DNA of 64,000 bases, from NCBI GenBank assembly GCA_001936135.1, contig CP012815.1, positions 496,001-560,000 of the forward strand, given 5' to 3'. The translations under genes were made by a program, and so were the position numbers. The notes under the pieces are model-generated. The model was not told the DNA's origin, did no database searches, and was given only the letters and a program-made list of their open reading frames with translations. How positions within the stretch are numbered: position 1 is the first letter of the stretch; each line of letters starts with the position of its first letter. The stretch comes from Saccharomycopsis fibuligera x Saccharomycopsis cf. fibuligera. Lineage: Eukaryota; Ascomycota; Saccharomycetes; Ascoideales; Saccharomycopsidaceae. Shown here piece after piece: positions 38,622 through 50,097 of this stretch.

Positions 38622-40914
38622 ATGTCCACGAGAATGGGAAATTACAATGGAGAAGAGCCATGCTCGGCCGAAATCACAGTTGCTCAGTCGAAACGGTCCA
38701 AATCTACTTATACGAACAAAGACATCCTTAAAGGTACTACCGTTGTCACTGTAAATCAACCCATGCTTATAAACCTGATTGACATTGTCTTTGTCGAAAT
38801 TGTGAAGCCTAGCTACCGCAACGACAACACGAAAAAGATTATAAAAGACAACATGCGGCGGGTAGTTTATATCAAAAACAAACTTTACCCAGAAAACAAA
38901 GAGCAGGAATCAAACTTGATAGCCAGCCCTAACGTCGATAATGAAAATCAAAGAGAATATTTGCTACCAAAGGGTGAATACAAGTTTCCGTTTGCAATCA
39001 CCATCCCTATGAGAAGAGTTTGAAGAAGAATTTAATGGCAATGGTCAAGAACAAGAACCAGGAGATGTCGAAGAAAACATTAAAGGCTTTAACAATGAAG
39101 ACTTGCTTCGCCAGTTGCCGCCAACATTTACCGACTCCAGCATTGCGGTAATAAGCTACAAGCTTCTACTTTTTGTGAAAGGTAAAGGGCTCAGCATATT
39201 ACACTCAACAGTTAAAAAACTTGATTTCTGCCCGACAACCACAGTATAATGCTGCTGTAGAAATCAAGTTATCTAAAGAAAGGCCTTTTGCTAGATCAAA
39301 AAATACTTTCAAGTTGTCCAAAGAAGTTTCCAGCAAAATGTTAATTAACAACAACAGCACTAACCACAAAAAGTTTTCTTTTTCTTGTCCATCTACCCCT
39401 CAACTTCTGAGATCCAATTCTTTTACAAGAATGTCTACTGCTTCTCTGGCTAAAAAAAAAATTATTCAGTTTCTTCAAACACAAACTGGGAACCAGTATT
39501 AGTAGCAGCGATGCTGCTCCACAATTCACTTCAGCTGACTCAACTATCTTCCAAGTCTGTCCTAATTCTTCAAACATGTCGCTAGCGTTGATTTTGACTG
39601 CAGAGACCAATTGCTCCTTGAGCTCGAATTTCGAAAAATATTCTGACCTTAAAATGAGCAGAAATAAGTTCAAGTCTCTTTTTTCTTCTGAATTGAAGTG
39701 TTCCAAGCTTTATCCTACTACTGGAATTTACCTCCAGCTTGAATTTACCAGCGGTGATAGAATTATTGCTGGTGACGTGCCCAACTTCAAACTTTACTTT
39801 GTCACCGAAGCACCACCAGAACATATGCAAGCTTACAATGATGGTCTAATTCATTCTTTTTACCTCAATTGTATTTCTATTGATTTGGTTCCTGTTACTG
39901 AGCCAACAAGTCCAACTTCTCAACCCAAAGAATACGGCTTCATCAACTTACTCAAATTCGATCTGAGTTTTGACAAAGAAATCAGCCAAATTCCAGCTCT
40001 ATTCGAGCCATTTACTGATCCGGTAACTAAGCTGGTTTTATACAAGCAACAGATAAATTATGACATATTCCCATCAAAATTCTTCACTAATAGTTTCTGC
40101 CAATCATTGAATAGGGTTAATGGTAATCATCATTATCATCATTGTCGTCTGCTTTTGACAATACCAAAACATATTATACCTTCACTCACTACCATTTTTG
40201 TATCGGGAACCATCCAACCAGATACATTAGCTGGATAAAAGCTCAGCAGCGGCAACATTAGGAGAAAATCGTTTATTCTTTATGATAACGTGACAGTATT
40301 GAGCACAATTAAGCCGTTTGGAGGCCTCGGTCGTGTGATTCGAGGTTCTCTTGTTGATAGTAAGACTAAGAAGTCGGTATTCGAGAACGACGATAATGTA
40401 ACTGATAACGATGATAATGCAACTGACAACAACGACCAAGTCAGTGATATATTTGATTTTTTTGATGATAAAATATCCGAAGAGACTATTGCTGAAGAAA
40501 CCATATCTCTGAATGGTAAGTTTGAGCCTCATGGGGCAACTATGCCTTGTGGTGGGATGGTCCTTTTTGTTCCTTTTGCGTACGCTAACTCTGCAGCAAT
40601 TAAAGTCAATCCACAAATCGAAAATAAAGCGATAACAATACTAAAATATAAGCGGCTGACTTCCTTTAAGAAAAATCATGAAAATAAAGGAGCAGTATCT
40701 CCATATCCTTAAGTATAATTGTCAAGAGACACCACAAACTGAGACATCTTCAAGTTCTTTGGGATTTAGAAAAAAGCTTTACAGTGTACGGGCTAATACA
40801 GAAAATAGTGAGAGTGATGCTACTATTTATGGTCCCTCTCAATCTGCTGTGTTTGATGAAACTGACCTTCTTGTCAATTCTATTGAGGATTCGTATAATT
40901 TGGTTGTTACTTGA
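38622..40914 (+). pseudogene. Arrestin-like protein (ART/Bul type adaptor), decayed
   Basis: Several consecutive open segments in changing frames form one arrestin-like gene. Segment 38622-39023 has the arrestin N-lobe signature YTNKDILKGTTVV and LLPKGEYKFPFAITIP. The next frame (about 39013-39240) continues with LPPTF and ISYKLLLFVKGKG. Then come 39221-39502, an open stretch through 39576-40238 (C-lobe, FVSGTI), the same frame after an in-frame TAA at 40236 to about 40712, and a last frame to 40914 ending with an acidic Ser-rich tail. Breaks lie near 39015, 39230, an A9 run near 39452, 40236 and 40690: about four frame changes plus one stop. Intact relatives link transporters to the Rsp5 ubiquitin ligase. 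No PPxY motif was noticed. Confidence 0.75.
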
Positions 40915-42091
40915 ATTATTAAACTGTCTAAATAACTGGGTTTGCTTTTGCGAAGTTCTCTAAAGCTTCTTTTCTCAACTATTTTCGAATACTAGATGCT
41001 ATTCTACGTTTTGGGTTAGGTTTCCTTCGTTTGGTTCATTTTTTCTCCTTATTTCTGCTTTGCTTTGCTATGTTTTCTGTTTTTATTACAGCCCTCTTCA
41101 AGATTATCTTCTGCTCGCTTTGCTTTCGCCTTAATTTTGATTTTTTCAAGGCTCTTGGTATCAATTTGATTTTTATCTATATTTCTTTATCGCTTAATAA
41201 CCACATTTACACCTCTCCAGTTATATATATATATATATCTTTTGGGCATCAAATCACGGTTCAATTTCTGGTATACCGCAGCGCTATAATCTTTCGTCAC
41301 TTCAAGTTTATACTCCGACGCCTCATAATACTTGTGAGACACCGCTCTCCATTTTGATTTTTGCTGTGTATCCATCGTGAGCAATCACTTTGCAGTTTGT
41401 TTTTAATGGCCAAATTGTAGACAGGCCTCGCGCTTATAGAATAAGCTGGTATATATATACATATCTAAATGAATTTCGCGAAGCCCAGATTACTTCAGCG
41501 CTGTTATCTGTAACATGTTTCCACTAGTTACCAAAGAATTACTTAGTTGGTTTTTACAAATTGGGCAGAAAAACAGTATATGCGTATTTATATTCATCAT
41601 GTACATACCTGGAAATTATTTGAAGGCAAAAGCTATATGTATGTAATTTTTTTCTCTAATTTACTTTTCTGCTTTTTTTTTTTTCAAGAAAGGTTGAAAT
41701 TAGTAAGATTTAACTATTAAAAAGATCAAAAGAATATTCAGTTTGCAAAAAGAAAATTAAATAACAAAAGTTAAGATTCAACTGACTAAATAAGTATAAT
41801 GAAATAAATAAAAAATAAAAAATAAAAAAATAAGAATAATTTGATCAAAAAATAAACGCTAAAGAAGAAAAACAGCAGCGATCCAAGCATGCCATTCATC
41901 ATAGTTGAACCCTACCCTTCTTCCCAAAAGTGAAGCTCAATCAATGAAAAGAACAGCTATGTGCAGATCAGATTGAAAAAAAAAATTTTTTTTTTGAAAA
42001 AAGCATAAAATGAACAAGTTGCGAGAAAAAGGCCACAAAAAAATATTGGCAGAAAAGAAAACTCTTTATGGGAAAGAGACAAATCATCATA
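40915..42091. other. Intergenic region between arrestin pseudogene and SPE2
   Basis: This 1.18-kb AT-rich stretch has a TA run (about 41223-41240) and an A9/T9 switch (about 41977-41995). It presumably holds the SPE2 3' UTR. No gene is supported; open frames at 41031-41357 are low-complexity. Confidence 0.6.
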
Positions 42092-43330
42092 TCAAATTCT
42101 TTCAAAATTCACATATAGTAATTCATATTCATCCACGTCATATGCAATTTTTTCAACCCTTTTATACCCGTCAATCTTGACTTTTTCCAACAACTGCAAA
42201 TTATTCAATTCTTTATTATTGCTATCGCCAATGGCCTTACCATTGATAATTCCGTTGGTTTTAGTCGAAGTTTCAGCAAACTCGTCCTTTAGTTCAAAAA
42301 TTGTAAAGCACAACTTGCCCGGCTTGAAAATATTCAAAATTTTATGCAAAACTACTAAATTATTCGTGTTGTGATCGAACGGATTGACATTAGTTTCAAA
42401 ACTAGCATAAGACCAGCCTCTTTCTGGAGTAATGTGCAAAGTGTAGTAGCTATCATCATTAATAATGGAATTTGATGAAAATCCACATGGATTAAAGCTA
42501 AAACAGTTGCTGCTAATGGTGTTGTTTCCCTTGATTTCATAAATGTCGGAAAGGCCCGATTCTCGGAATGTCAAAGCACCAATTTTGTGACCATCAAACT
42601 CAATGTCTGTAGGGGCATATTGCTGTGTATTGAATTTTTGCGCGCATTCTTGAGATAATTCAGTCATCAAGATTTCAAATGTTTGATCACTAAACTCAGC
42701 GATAATTTTACGTTTCGAAACTGCCGATGCAAGCAATGAATTAACTGCTAGGTCATAAACATTGTTGAAACCAATACCAGCAGTAAACAAGTGCCAATGG
42801 TCCTTGTTAGATTTACCAACAATGTAAGAATCGCCATTAGGAAAAAACTTGTCCAAATAGGTGATCTCATTATTCCAATTACGGTGTAATTCAACTTGTT
42901 TCTCAGGAAACATAAAAGAACGGCGAGAATAGAAAATTTTGAACGGTTGGTAAGTGGTCAAATCCCATTCCAAGTACTTGCTAACCAATTGAAACAATTT
43001 TTCAAGACAAAGCAAAGTTGTAGTAGTGCCACAAGTCTTCAAGATGATTTTGTGATTAAACACAAACAACGAAGATTCGGAAAGCAAGTAGGAATCCATG
43101 CTCTGAGAGCTGACTCTAGACAAGATTTTGCAATTAATAAGCAGCAACAAGTCCTCAATTTCAGCCAATGGTACTGATCTAAGTCCATTATTAGGCAAGT
43201 TTGGAATTGGCAGTAACCATAATTCCAAAAGCTTTTCTGGACCTTCAAAAGCATCAGAAGAGTCTAAATTGTCGGCAATATCATGATTGATAAGCAGATC
43301 AGCGCATTGGTAAGAAATGGATGGAGCCAT
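42092..43330 (-). CDS. SPE2: S-adenosylmethionine decarboxylase proenzyme
   Basis: This 412-residue pyruvoyl enzyme makes decarboxylated SAM, the aminopropyl donor for spermidine and spermine. The self-cleavage site is YLLSESSLF: the chain should break between Glu85 and Ser86, with Ser86 becoming the pyruvoyl group. It is followed by the conserved LKTCGTTT active-site cysteine region (Cys near 100). Other family blocks are TYLDKFFPNGDSYIVG, HWHLFTAG and the late HITPERGWSYASFE. The length agrees with yeast Spe2 (396). The start is the first ATG. It lies upstream of, and on the same strand as, nothing that suggests shared control. Confidence 0.97.
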   Translation of the reverse strand: MAPSISYQCADLLINHDIADNLDSSDAFEGPEKLLELWLLPIPNLPNNGLRSVPLAEIEDLLLLINCKILSRVSSQSMDSYLLSESSLFVFNHKIILKTCGTTTTLLCLEKLFQLVSKYLEWDLTTYQPFKIFYSRRSFMFPEKQVELHRNWNNEITYLDKFFPNGDSYIVGKSNKDHWHLFTAGIGFNNVYDLAVNSLLASAVSKRKIIAEFSDQTFEILMTELSQECAQKFNTQQYAPTDIEFDGHKIGALTFRESGLSDIYEIKGNNTISSNCFSFNPCGFSSNSIINDDSYYTLHITPERGWSYASFETNVNPFDHNTNNLVVLHKILNIFKPGKLCFTIFELKDEFAETSTKTNGIINGKAIGDSNNKELNNLQLLEKVKIDGYKRVEKIAYDVDEYELLYVNFERI

Positions 43331-44449
43331 TGTATTGATGTTGCGGAGTTTGATCAGAGTCAGAGTAGTTCTATAGCTATTAGTTTAACTGAGTTAAGTG
43401 CTTGTTTTGCTTGTTGCTCTTGCTTGGGTGGGAAGAATGAAAATATACCGCAAGAAGACCAATAGTTCAAAAACAGCCAAATGGATTGAAACTAAGGCAA
43501 AATGGGATAGAGATTGATGGATAATGAGCAAATGTCAGGAAACTGGGGTCAAATTGAAGAACAGCAAAACGGCAAATTTGATTTGATTTGTTTTTGTGCT
43601 ATTCAGGAATTGGTGCTGTATTTTAAGTTTAAGAATAACTTTTCAAGATGGTGATTCAGTAATTACAATTCTTCTTGGGCTCGTGTTATCTAGGTTTAGC
43701 TGGATGAGAGATCAATAGTAAGTCTTCCTTTGTCATGAAAGGCTCTGATGAAACTTTTCCTTGGGGAATTTAGTGTAATTTGCTGAGAAATGGCAATTGA
43801 GTGTTTTGAGCGCTTAGAAGAAAAGCGAAGAGAGAGGTCAGTGCAATTATTGATGGAAATAACTGGTTATATTCCGAGAAATGAATATTATGGATTTGTT
43901 CCTTTGGTTGTTGGTTGTTGTAGACTGTATTTGTCGTTGTTGTGGCTGTGGTATCCGTCGAGACAGAAAAATGTGTCAAAAGGAAGTGCGACCATTTTCG
44001 CTTGTTTTTTTTTTTTTTTTTTTTATTTTTTTTTTATTTTTTTTGAGTGATTTTCGGTGCGCGTGGAATTTTCCATTGCTTCGAGTACCAACAGCAGCAA
44101 CAACAGTGAACAATACGCCTGCTACAGTGTATGATAGATGAAGTTTGTATAGCCTTCAATGCTACAGAGTGCCATCTATCAGCGCACGTCTATCAGGATA
44201 TGTCTATATGGTTGTATTGTCCAACGTATATATGCCTAAAGAAGTAAAAGTAAACGAAATTTGAAAAATATAAAGCCAGAAGAAGCCAAAAAGCCTATAA
44301 AGGTCCGTAAATATGAAGTGAATGCCCATAAAATAAAGTAAGAACAAAACAAACAAAAAAAAAAAAAAAAAAAAAAAGATAAAATGTAAAGAACAAAGTA
44401 GAATGCAGTATAATAGTGCGAAAATAAAGAGAATTAATTGCAACCTCGA
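43331..44449. other. Intergenic region upstream of SPE2
   Basis: This 1.12-kb stretch between SPE2 and the upstream kinase gene contains a T-rich tract (44008-44043) and an A run (about 44355-44377). Open frames on the plus strand across 43790-44141 are TTG-rich noise. No gene is supported. Confidence 0.6.
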
Positions 44450-47400
44450 TCAATCATTCCATCGTTCAAGCACCCCTTCGGCCCATCTGCTCAATAACAA
44501 CTCTTCCACATCATCTTTTGGTCTTCTTTGCTTCTTTATCTTCTTTCTGCTACTATTGCTGCTAGTATCAGCACTAAAGCCACTACCACTGATACTATTA
44601 ATCTTCTGGACTATGGCCTCAGGCATCACTTTTTTAAACAAGTCCACCCTTGGATCAACAGTAATATCATCATCATTGTTGGTATTATCATTTTCGTCAT
44701 CTTCGTAATCTTTCTTTCCGTTGCTCTGCTCTTCTTGTGCAGTTTCGTAATCCTTATGGATAATCAGCATCGCATCTTTGAAAAATCCAAGCAACATTGC
44801 AAATTCGCCCGGCTGGTTAAAATCCAGAACAAGGTACTGATTTAATTTTCGAAATTTGGCCAAGGTGGCTGTTTTGTCGTCTTCTCCGTTAGTGTTGATA
44901 TTATTTGTAAGATTAAGATTAGCTAAAGACTGGTTGAGCGCTCCAGCAAACTGCAACTTGGTTTTATCTTGAACATTTTGGTTAAACTCTTCAAAAGGAG
45001 TTCCTTGCTGTGGAGCAGTGGCACTAGTAGTAGCAGCATTAGCAAAGAGCAATGAACTATTGTTGTTGATATTGATATCGTTTTTGGCCGTAGGCATGGC
45101 CGACATTGCTGGTGTTGCTGTACCTGGAAGATTAAACAAATGAGCATCAACATGAACATCAGCATGTGAATTCCCCTGAGATTTGCCTCGCGAATGACCA
45201 CGCGAGTGACCACGATTATGACTTTTGTTATGGTTCTGATAACTATAATGGTCAATTCTTTTCGTTGGGCTGCTAGCTTGACTGACTTGACTTACTCGGC
45301 TCCCGTTGCTGCCTGTACTAGAACGAAACTCATCTTTGATTTCAAAATCAAAAAGACTCACTTTGCTATTATTCAATCCGCTACTATTGCTGTTGTTTTT
45401 GAGGTTATTAAACGATGTGTTGAGGTGATTATGATGGTTGACATGTCCTGGCAGTTTAGGCAACGGCAGATGCAATCTCAGCACCATATTTATATTTCCA
45501 TTATTGTGGTTTTGAATATTATTATTGGCATAACTTTCAATATTGGTATAATTGCCAATGTTATGATTGGTAATATCGAAATTTGGCTTATAGTTTGGAC
45601 TTATCATTTGGGATTTTGATTTTGGTAATCTATGGCGCTGCTGTTGCTGTTGTTGCTGCTTTACTACCTTCTCAGCATTGTCGTTACTTGTGGTACAATT
45701 GGTGCCAAATTTTGCCCCTGTTGCTGCTCCTGTTCCAACTTCTGAGGCATACATTGATGATGATGATGAAACCTGTGAAGTTGCGGATGATGAAGACGAC
45801 GACGAAGCAGAAAAAGCAGAAGATAACTGTGATGATTGCAACTGCGATTGCAAAAATGAGGATGACGCTTCCAAAGCCACGCTGGAAAGACAAAAATGGC
45901 TGCTTGACTTAGGCATTCTATGCTGCTGCTGTTGTTGTTGTTGTTGCTGAGATGAGTGAAGTTGAGAATTTGATTTTGAATGGCCATGGCTGTACTTTTT
46001 ATTTGATTTGGAATTTGTTCGTTGATGGTTATGATGGTAGTTTTGGCGGTTATGTGCGCTATTTGCATTTGCATTAGTATTAGCATGGGCTAGCAATTCA
46101 GCAGAACTGTTTCTTCTAGTAAATTGACGCATTTTCTGTGGTGATTCTGATCCTAATCTATCATTGCTGTTGCTGTTGCTGTTGTTGTCCTTTAAGCTCA
46201 ATTTTTTGAAATCTGATGCGGTTGCCGATGATGTAAATGCAACTGCTTTTGATGGTTTGTTGGGAGACATTTCTACTGAAGTTAAAGAAATTGGTGAAAT
46301 GTTACGAGAATGACTGCGACTGCGACTTTGGCTTTGATTCTGATTTTGAAATTGCATTTGATTTTGGTTAAGCATGTGTTGGGAATTACTGCTTATTAGG
46401 GAGTTTGGTGGTGATGGAGAACTGTATGACGATGATGATTTAGATGTCGGGGAGATATGACCATGAGCGTGAATTTGGCTGCGACTTTGCTTAGGAATGA
46501 TAAGCTGTGGTAATGACGTTGCGTTGTTGCCATTGTTATCATTAGTATTATAAATGCTGTAGTTTTTGCTATCCAAGATATGCTTATCTTTTATGGTAGA
46601 TTCCTCATTTTCTGAGATTCTCAGATCATCGAAATCAAAAGTTATTTGTGAAGTAATATTGGAGGATCTATGTGGTGACGGGGAATCTCCATAGTCATCC
46701 AACGAGGTGAAATTATCATCATCATCATCAGTGGAATTTTTTGTAAACTTTATTAATGGTTCATCATCAAGTTCTTTTTCAGAAACAACATTATTTTGAT
46801 TCGTAGCCTTTGTTGTCTTTGGTTTGTTTTTTGCCTCAATTTTTTGCTTCAAGTAAATGATTTCCAACAAATCCGAATTTTTGCCTGCATTCTTTATGAA
46901 TGGATGGTTAAGAAGCTGTTTAGCGGTTGGACGGGAAGCAGGGTTTTTTTGTAAACACATCTTGACAAAATTGATGAAATTCTTGGAGTAAACTTCCCCA
47001 GTATGGGGATTTTTTGAAGGTAATCCAGGAGCTGGCTGTTGTGGAATAAGGAAAAGCACTTTCAACGGATGGATATTAGCTAACGGAGGCTTACCCAATG
47101 CTAGTTCAATAGCAGTTATCCCCAAAGACCAAATATCAGTCTTATAATTATAATCATGTTGTAGGATAACTTCGGGGCTCATCCAAAATGGGGTACCAAC
47201 AAATGTATTTCGTTTGGATAAATTGTTACTAAGTTGAGTAGCGACTCCAAAATCAACGATTTTGACGTCTCCATTATCACCATCAATCAAAATATTAGCG
47301 GCTTTTATATCTCTGTGGATCTTGTTGTTTAAATGCAAATAGTATAAAGCTTTGAGCAACTCGCGGCAAATAATGGCAATTTGATTCTCTTTGAAACAGT

Positions 47401-47701
47401 TCACTTTGACTAGCAAGTCCAAACAGGAGCCACCATTAACGATTTCCATAATGATGCTTAATTTGTAGCTGTTAACGTAGCAGCCATAATATTTGATGAT
47501 TTGTGGAAATCGGCATGTTGAAAGAATGGTGATTTCCTTTTGGATTTCATTGATATCTTCGTCACTCGATTCTAAATCGATTTGCTTGATGGCCACAATT
47601 TGGTTAGTGATTTTATCAAGGGCCTTGTAAACTATGCCAAAGGAGCCTCTGCCCAATTGGCCCAAGAGGGCAAACTGGTCGGCTGAGTAGTTTCTCGTCA
47701 T
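44450..47701 (-). CDS. Ste20/GCK-family protein kinase, Kic1-like
   Basis: This 1083-residue Ser/Thr kinase starts at the ATG for MTRNYSADQF; an earlier in-frame TTG at 47725 is not a likely start. The kinase domain fills residues 8-265: GQLGRGSFG loop, VAIK lysine (Lys39), HRDIKAAN (129-136), DFG (150-152) and the Ste20-family signature GTPFWMSPE (169-177). The long C-terminal part is low-complexity: Ser runs, Gln runs, SRSRSHSR, His-Asn stretches. A conserved end segment (LNQYLVLDFNQPGEFAMLLG and a final RWAEGVLERWND) follows. A kinase at the N-terminus with a long tail and this length fit Kic1 of the RAM polarity and cell-wall network. The alternative is another germinal-centre kinase such as Sps1. 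Confidence 0.88.
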   Translation of the reverse strand: MTRNYSADQFALLGQLGRGSFGIVYKALDKITNQIVAIKQIDLESSDEDINEIQKEITILSTCRFPQIIKYYGCYVNSYKLSIIMEIVNGGSCLDLLVKVNCFKENQIAIICRELLKALYYLHLNNKIHRDIKAANILIDGDNGDVKIVDFGVATQLSNNLSKRNTFVGTPFWMSPEVILQHDYNYKTDIWSLGITAIELALGKPPLANIHPLKVLFLIPQQPAPGLPSKNPHTGEVYSKNFINFVKMCLQKNPASRPTAKQLLNHPFIKNAGKNSDLLEIIYLKQKIEAKNKPKTTKATNQNNVVSEKELDDEPLIKFTKNSTDDDDDNFTSLDDYGDSPSPHRSSNITSQITFDFDDLRISENEESTIKDKHILDSKNYSIYNTNDNNGNNATSLPQLIIPKQSRSQIHAHGHISPTSKSSSSYSSPSPPNSLISSNSQHMLNQNQMQFQNQNQSQSRSRSHSRNISPISLTSVEMSPNKPSKAVAFTSSATASDFKKLSLKDNNSNSNSNDRLGSESPQKMRQFTRRNSSAELLAHANTNANANSAHNRQNYHHNHQRTNSKSNKKYSHGHSKSNSQLHSSQQQQQQQQQHRMPKSSSHFCLSSVALEASSSFLQSQLQSSQLSSAFSASSSSSSSATSQVSSSSSMYASEVGTGAATGAKFGTNCTTSNDNAEKVVKQQQQQQQRHRLPKSKSQMISPNYKPNFDITNHNIGNYTNIESYANNNIQNHNNGNINMVLRLHLPLPKLPGHVNHHNHLNTSFNNLKNNSNSSGLNNSKVSLFDFEIKDEFRSSTGSNGSRVSQVSQASSPTKRIDHYSYQNHNKSHNRGHSRGHSRGKSQGNSHADVHVDAHLFNLPGTATPAMSAMPTAKNDININNNSSLLFANAATTSATAPQQGTPFEEFNQNVQDKTKLQFAGALNQSLANLNLTNNINTNGEDDKTATLAKFRKLNQYLVLDFNQPGEFAMLLGFFKDAMLIIHKDYETAQEEQSNGKKDYEDDENDNTNNDDDITVDPRVDLFKKVMPEAIVQKINSISGSGFSADTSSNSSRKKIKKQRRPKDDVEELLLSRWAEGVLERWND

Positions 47702-48726
47702 AAATCTGTAGTTGTTAGGAGGCAAAGGTTATTGAGTATTAGTAAAGATGGAGTAGAAATAATTTGAGTGAAGTAGATGTATGAATGAATGAATATACTC
47801 GACAGCAAATTAAAATCAGTTTTAAAGAAAGAATATGAGAAACGGGAAAACCGGTACTGAATAGAGCAAAGCTTGAAAGATCAACCAAGAGTGACAGTAA
47901 GCTATTGCTTTAAGGAGAAAACAGCAGCAGATATAAAAAAGATATAAAGACAGTTTCAGCTGTGATGGGCCCGGCATGGATTGATTGATCCCAAAAGATG
48001 TTTTATTAAGGAAATTCTTATGCCAAATTAAGCCATACGTATCGCATATTACTACGTTGTTATGCTTCTTTTTGCATTTGTATGCGTCCTATTGCGGTGA
48101 CCTGCGCTCGTTATTTGTTTATATTTTTCTGGTTTTGGAATTATTCTGTGGTATTGATGTTATATGGTGCATAATTAGGTACAGATATGTAGTTGTATGC
48201 ATATGTCAGTCTCTTTATACGTCATCGCATTCAGTTACAAAATATCAACAAATCAGCAAAACAGCGAGTTATCAATATAAATTATTCAGAAGGGCAAAAG
48301 TGCATGATGTCAATAGAGCATGTGAAGCAACTGAGATTATATATGTACAAAGTAGATAGATCAGGGGTTAACTCATGAGCCCCGGCTACAGAAAGCAAAG
48401 TTGTATTTTCAGCCTTTTTTAGACGATACACCAAGCACATTACAACTGAAAAACGACTGGAGATATTCATATCAATTCATTCACACCTTATTCTTCATTG
48501 TATATAGTTATTGCTCCTCTACCATATTTGGTCAGGCTTTATTCCCACATGCTGTGCGAGAACCGAACTTAGTTTATAATTCAAGTCTAGTTCCTTCCAC
48601 GCGTACCTGAAGCTATTAAACTTGCAATTTGTAAATATAGAACTTTCTTTCACCGAGTTCAAGCTCGAAGTGTGTTTCTCTAAGTTTCTAAAACACGACT
48701 TACAAAAAATCGATTTTTTTTGTATT

Positions 48727-48769
48727 ATTTTACCTTAGTTATAAGTGCTTTTTATAGCTAAGGTAAAAT
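48727..48769. repeat. Inverted repeat, 18-bp arms
   Basis: The arms ATTTTACCTTAGTTATAA and TTATAGCTAAGGTAAAAT are complementary apart from one T-G position and are separated by 7 bases. As RNA this would be an 18-bp hairpin with one wobble pair. It could be a terminator-like stem, a processed RNA or a tiny inverted element. Confidence 0.85.
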
Positions 48770-49626
48770 ATTTTTAGGAATTTTTTTAATGATATTGTTG
48801 TGTTGTTTAAACGATCATACTCGGTTGAATAGCAGATTTTGTGGTCATAAATGTGTGTGAAAAGTCTGAACGAGGCATCGTTGAAATGGGATAAAAATAT
48901 CTGAGATAGGACAAGATGCTGGCCAGATTAGAGGATGTAAAGGCAAGAGAATGTCAAATTATTACATTGTGCATGGAATGGTAAAAGTTTTACTATATTA
49001 TTTAGACTTTTCTATTTTAAAAACACTGTAACATAGGTCCAAAACCAGTTCACCCAATTCTCTTTCCTTACTTAGTACCCGCATTGCATATGATATCGAC
49101 TGTAAGTGGTATCCATTGTCTTCTTGTCTGCGAACTATATTGTTATCTACCATGACACTTCTTAAAACTTGACTATTTAACCAAGTGTGTTCGCTGTTTC
49201 CTATTTAGTTGTATATAAGTAATACACTGTCGCTTGATCTAACAATCAATCCTACTACAAACACATTAACATATTTCCAAAAATTACTAAATTTGAGAAA
49301 CGAAACACTAAAATCTACAAGAATGGCAATTTGAAGAAATATTAGATAGTGCACAGAGAAATTGATAGAAATCTTTTTTATATTTAGTACTGGAAGTACT
49401 ATTCATGTAATCAAAGGTAGCTCATAATTAGAAAACGCACACAAATTCGATAGCCTGGACTTATCGACCTTCTATCCACTTGCATCACTCAATTTACTTT
49501 ATTATACTATGATTGTTAAGTCATACTTTTGACATGAACATGCTGTAGATAGTGCTTTCCTAAAGGTACAGTTTCTGGGCATGTCCTTATGATGTTAAAT
49601 AGTTACTAATATTTGGATATCTGTGT

Positions 49627-49637
<11 letters not shown>

Positions 49638-49656
<19 letters not shown>
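49638..49656. repeat. ATT trinucleotide repeat
   Basis: Six ATT units follow a T run in the upstream region of MON2. Confidence 0.85.
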
Positions 49657-49657
<1 letters not shown>

Positions 49658-50097
49658 ATCATTCAAAGATCCTCCTGTAAACCAGTTAGGTAAGGGCTAG
49701 ACACGCTTTGATAAGTTTGCATTATCAATCATTAATATTAGCATATGAGGAGATATGTATAAATGGTTTAGCAGTGTTATGGCTATTATTGTTGCCAGTA
49801 ACCACTGGAATGGTGTAGAGTATTATCACGTGCTATCATAGTTAAGCCGCTTTTTTGAGCGTTTGTTGTCTGCATCGCTGTGATATTAGCCGCTGTTACT
49901 GTGTTGGCAACTACAAGTCAAATATATCACTTTAGTCGACTCCATTTTGTCGCATTCAGCTACTCTACACTTCCAAAGCAGCTTGCCAATTGCAAAATCA
50001 TATCCCTTTTTAATGCCGCCTTTGCTTTTCTGAAAAGAACACACCCTAACTATCATTGTACAGCGGCCCCTCCCAAGATAGACAGATCATCATCAAC

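Larger units (their letters stand above)
47702..50097. other. Divergent intergenic region, Kic1-like kinase and MON2
   Basis: This 2.4-kb stretch has no supported protein gene. It contains a strong inverted repeat (48727-48769) and an ATT microsatellite (49638-49656). The open frame at 47985-48359 starts with TTG and is Tyr/Cys/Ile-rich noise. The length leaves room for a non-coding RNA, but no known family was recognised. Confidence 0.5.

Noticed and set aside
47985-48359. 124-residue open frame upstream of the Kic1-like kinase
   Set aside because: It starts with TTG and is Tyr/Cys/Ile-rich without motifs, as expected of AT-rich noise.
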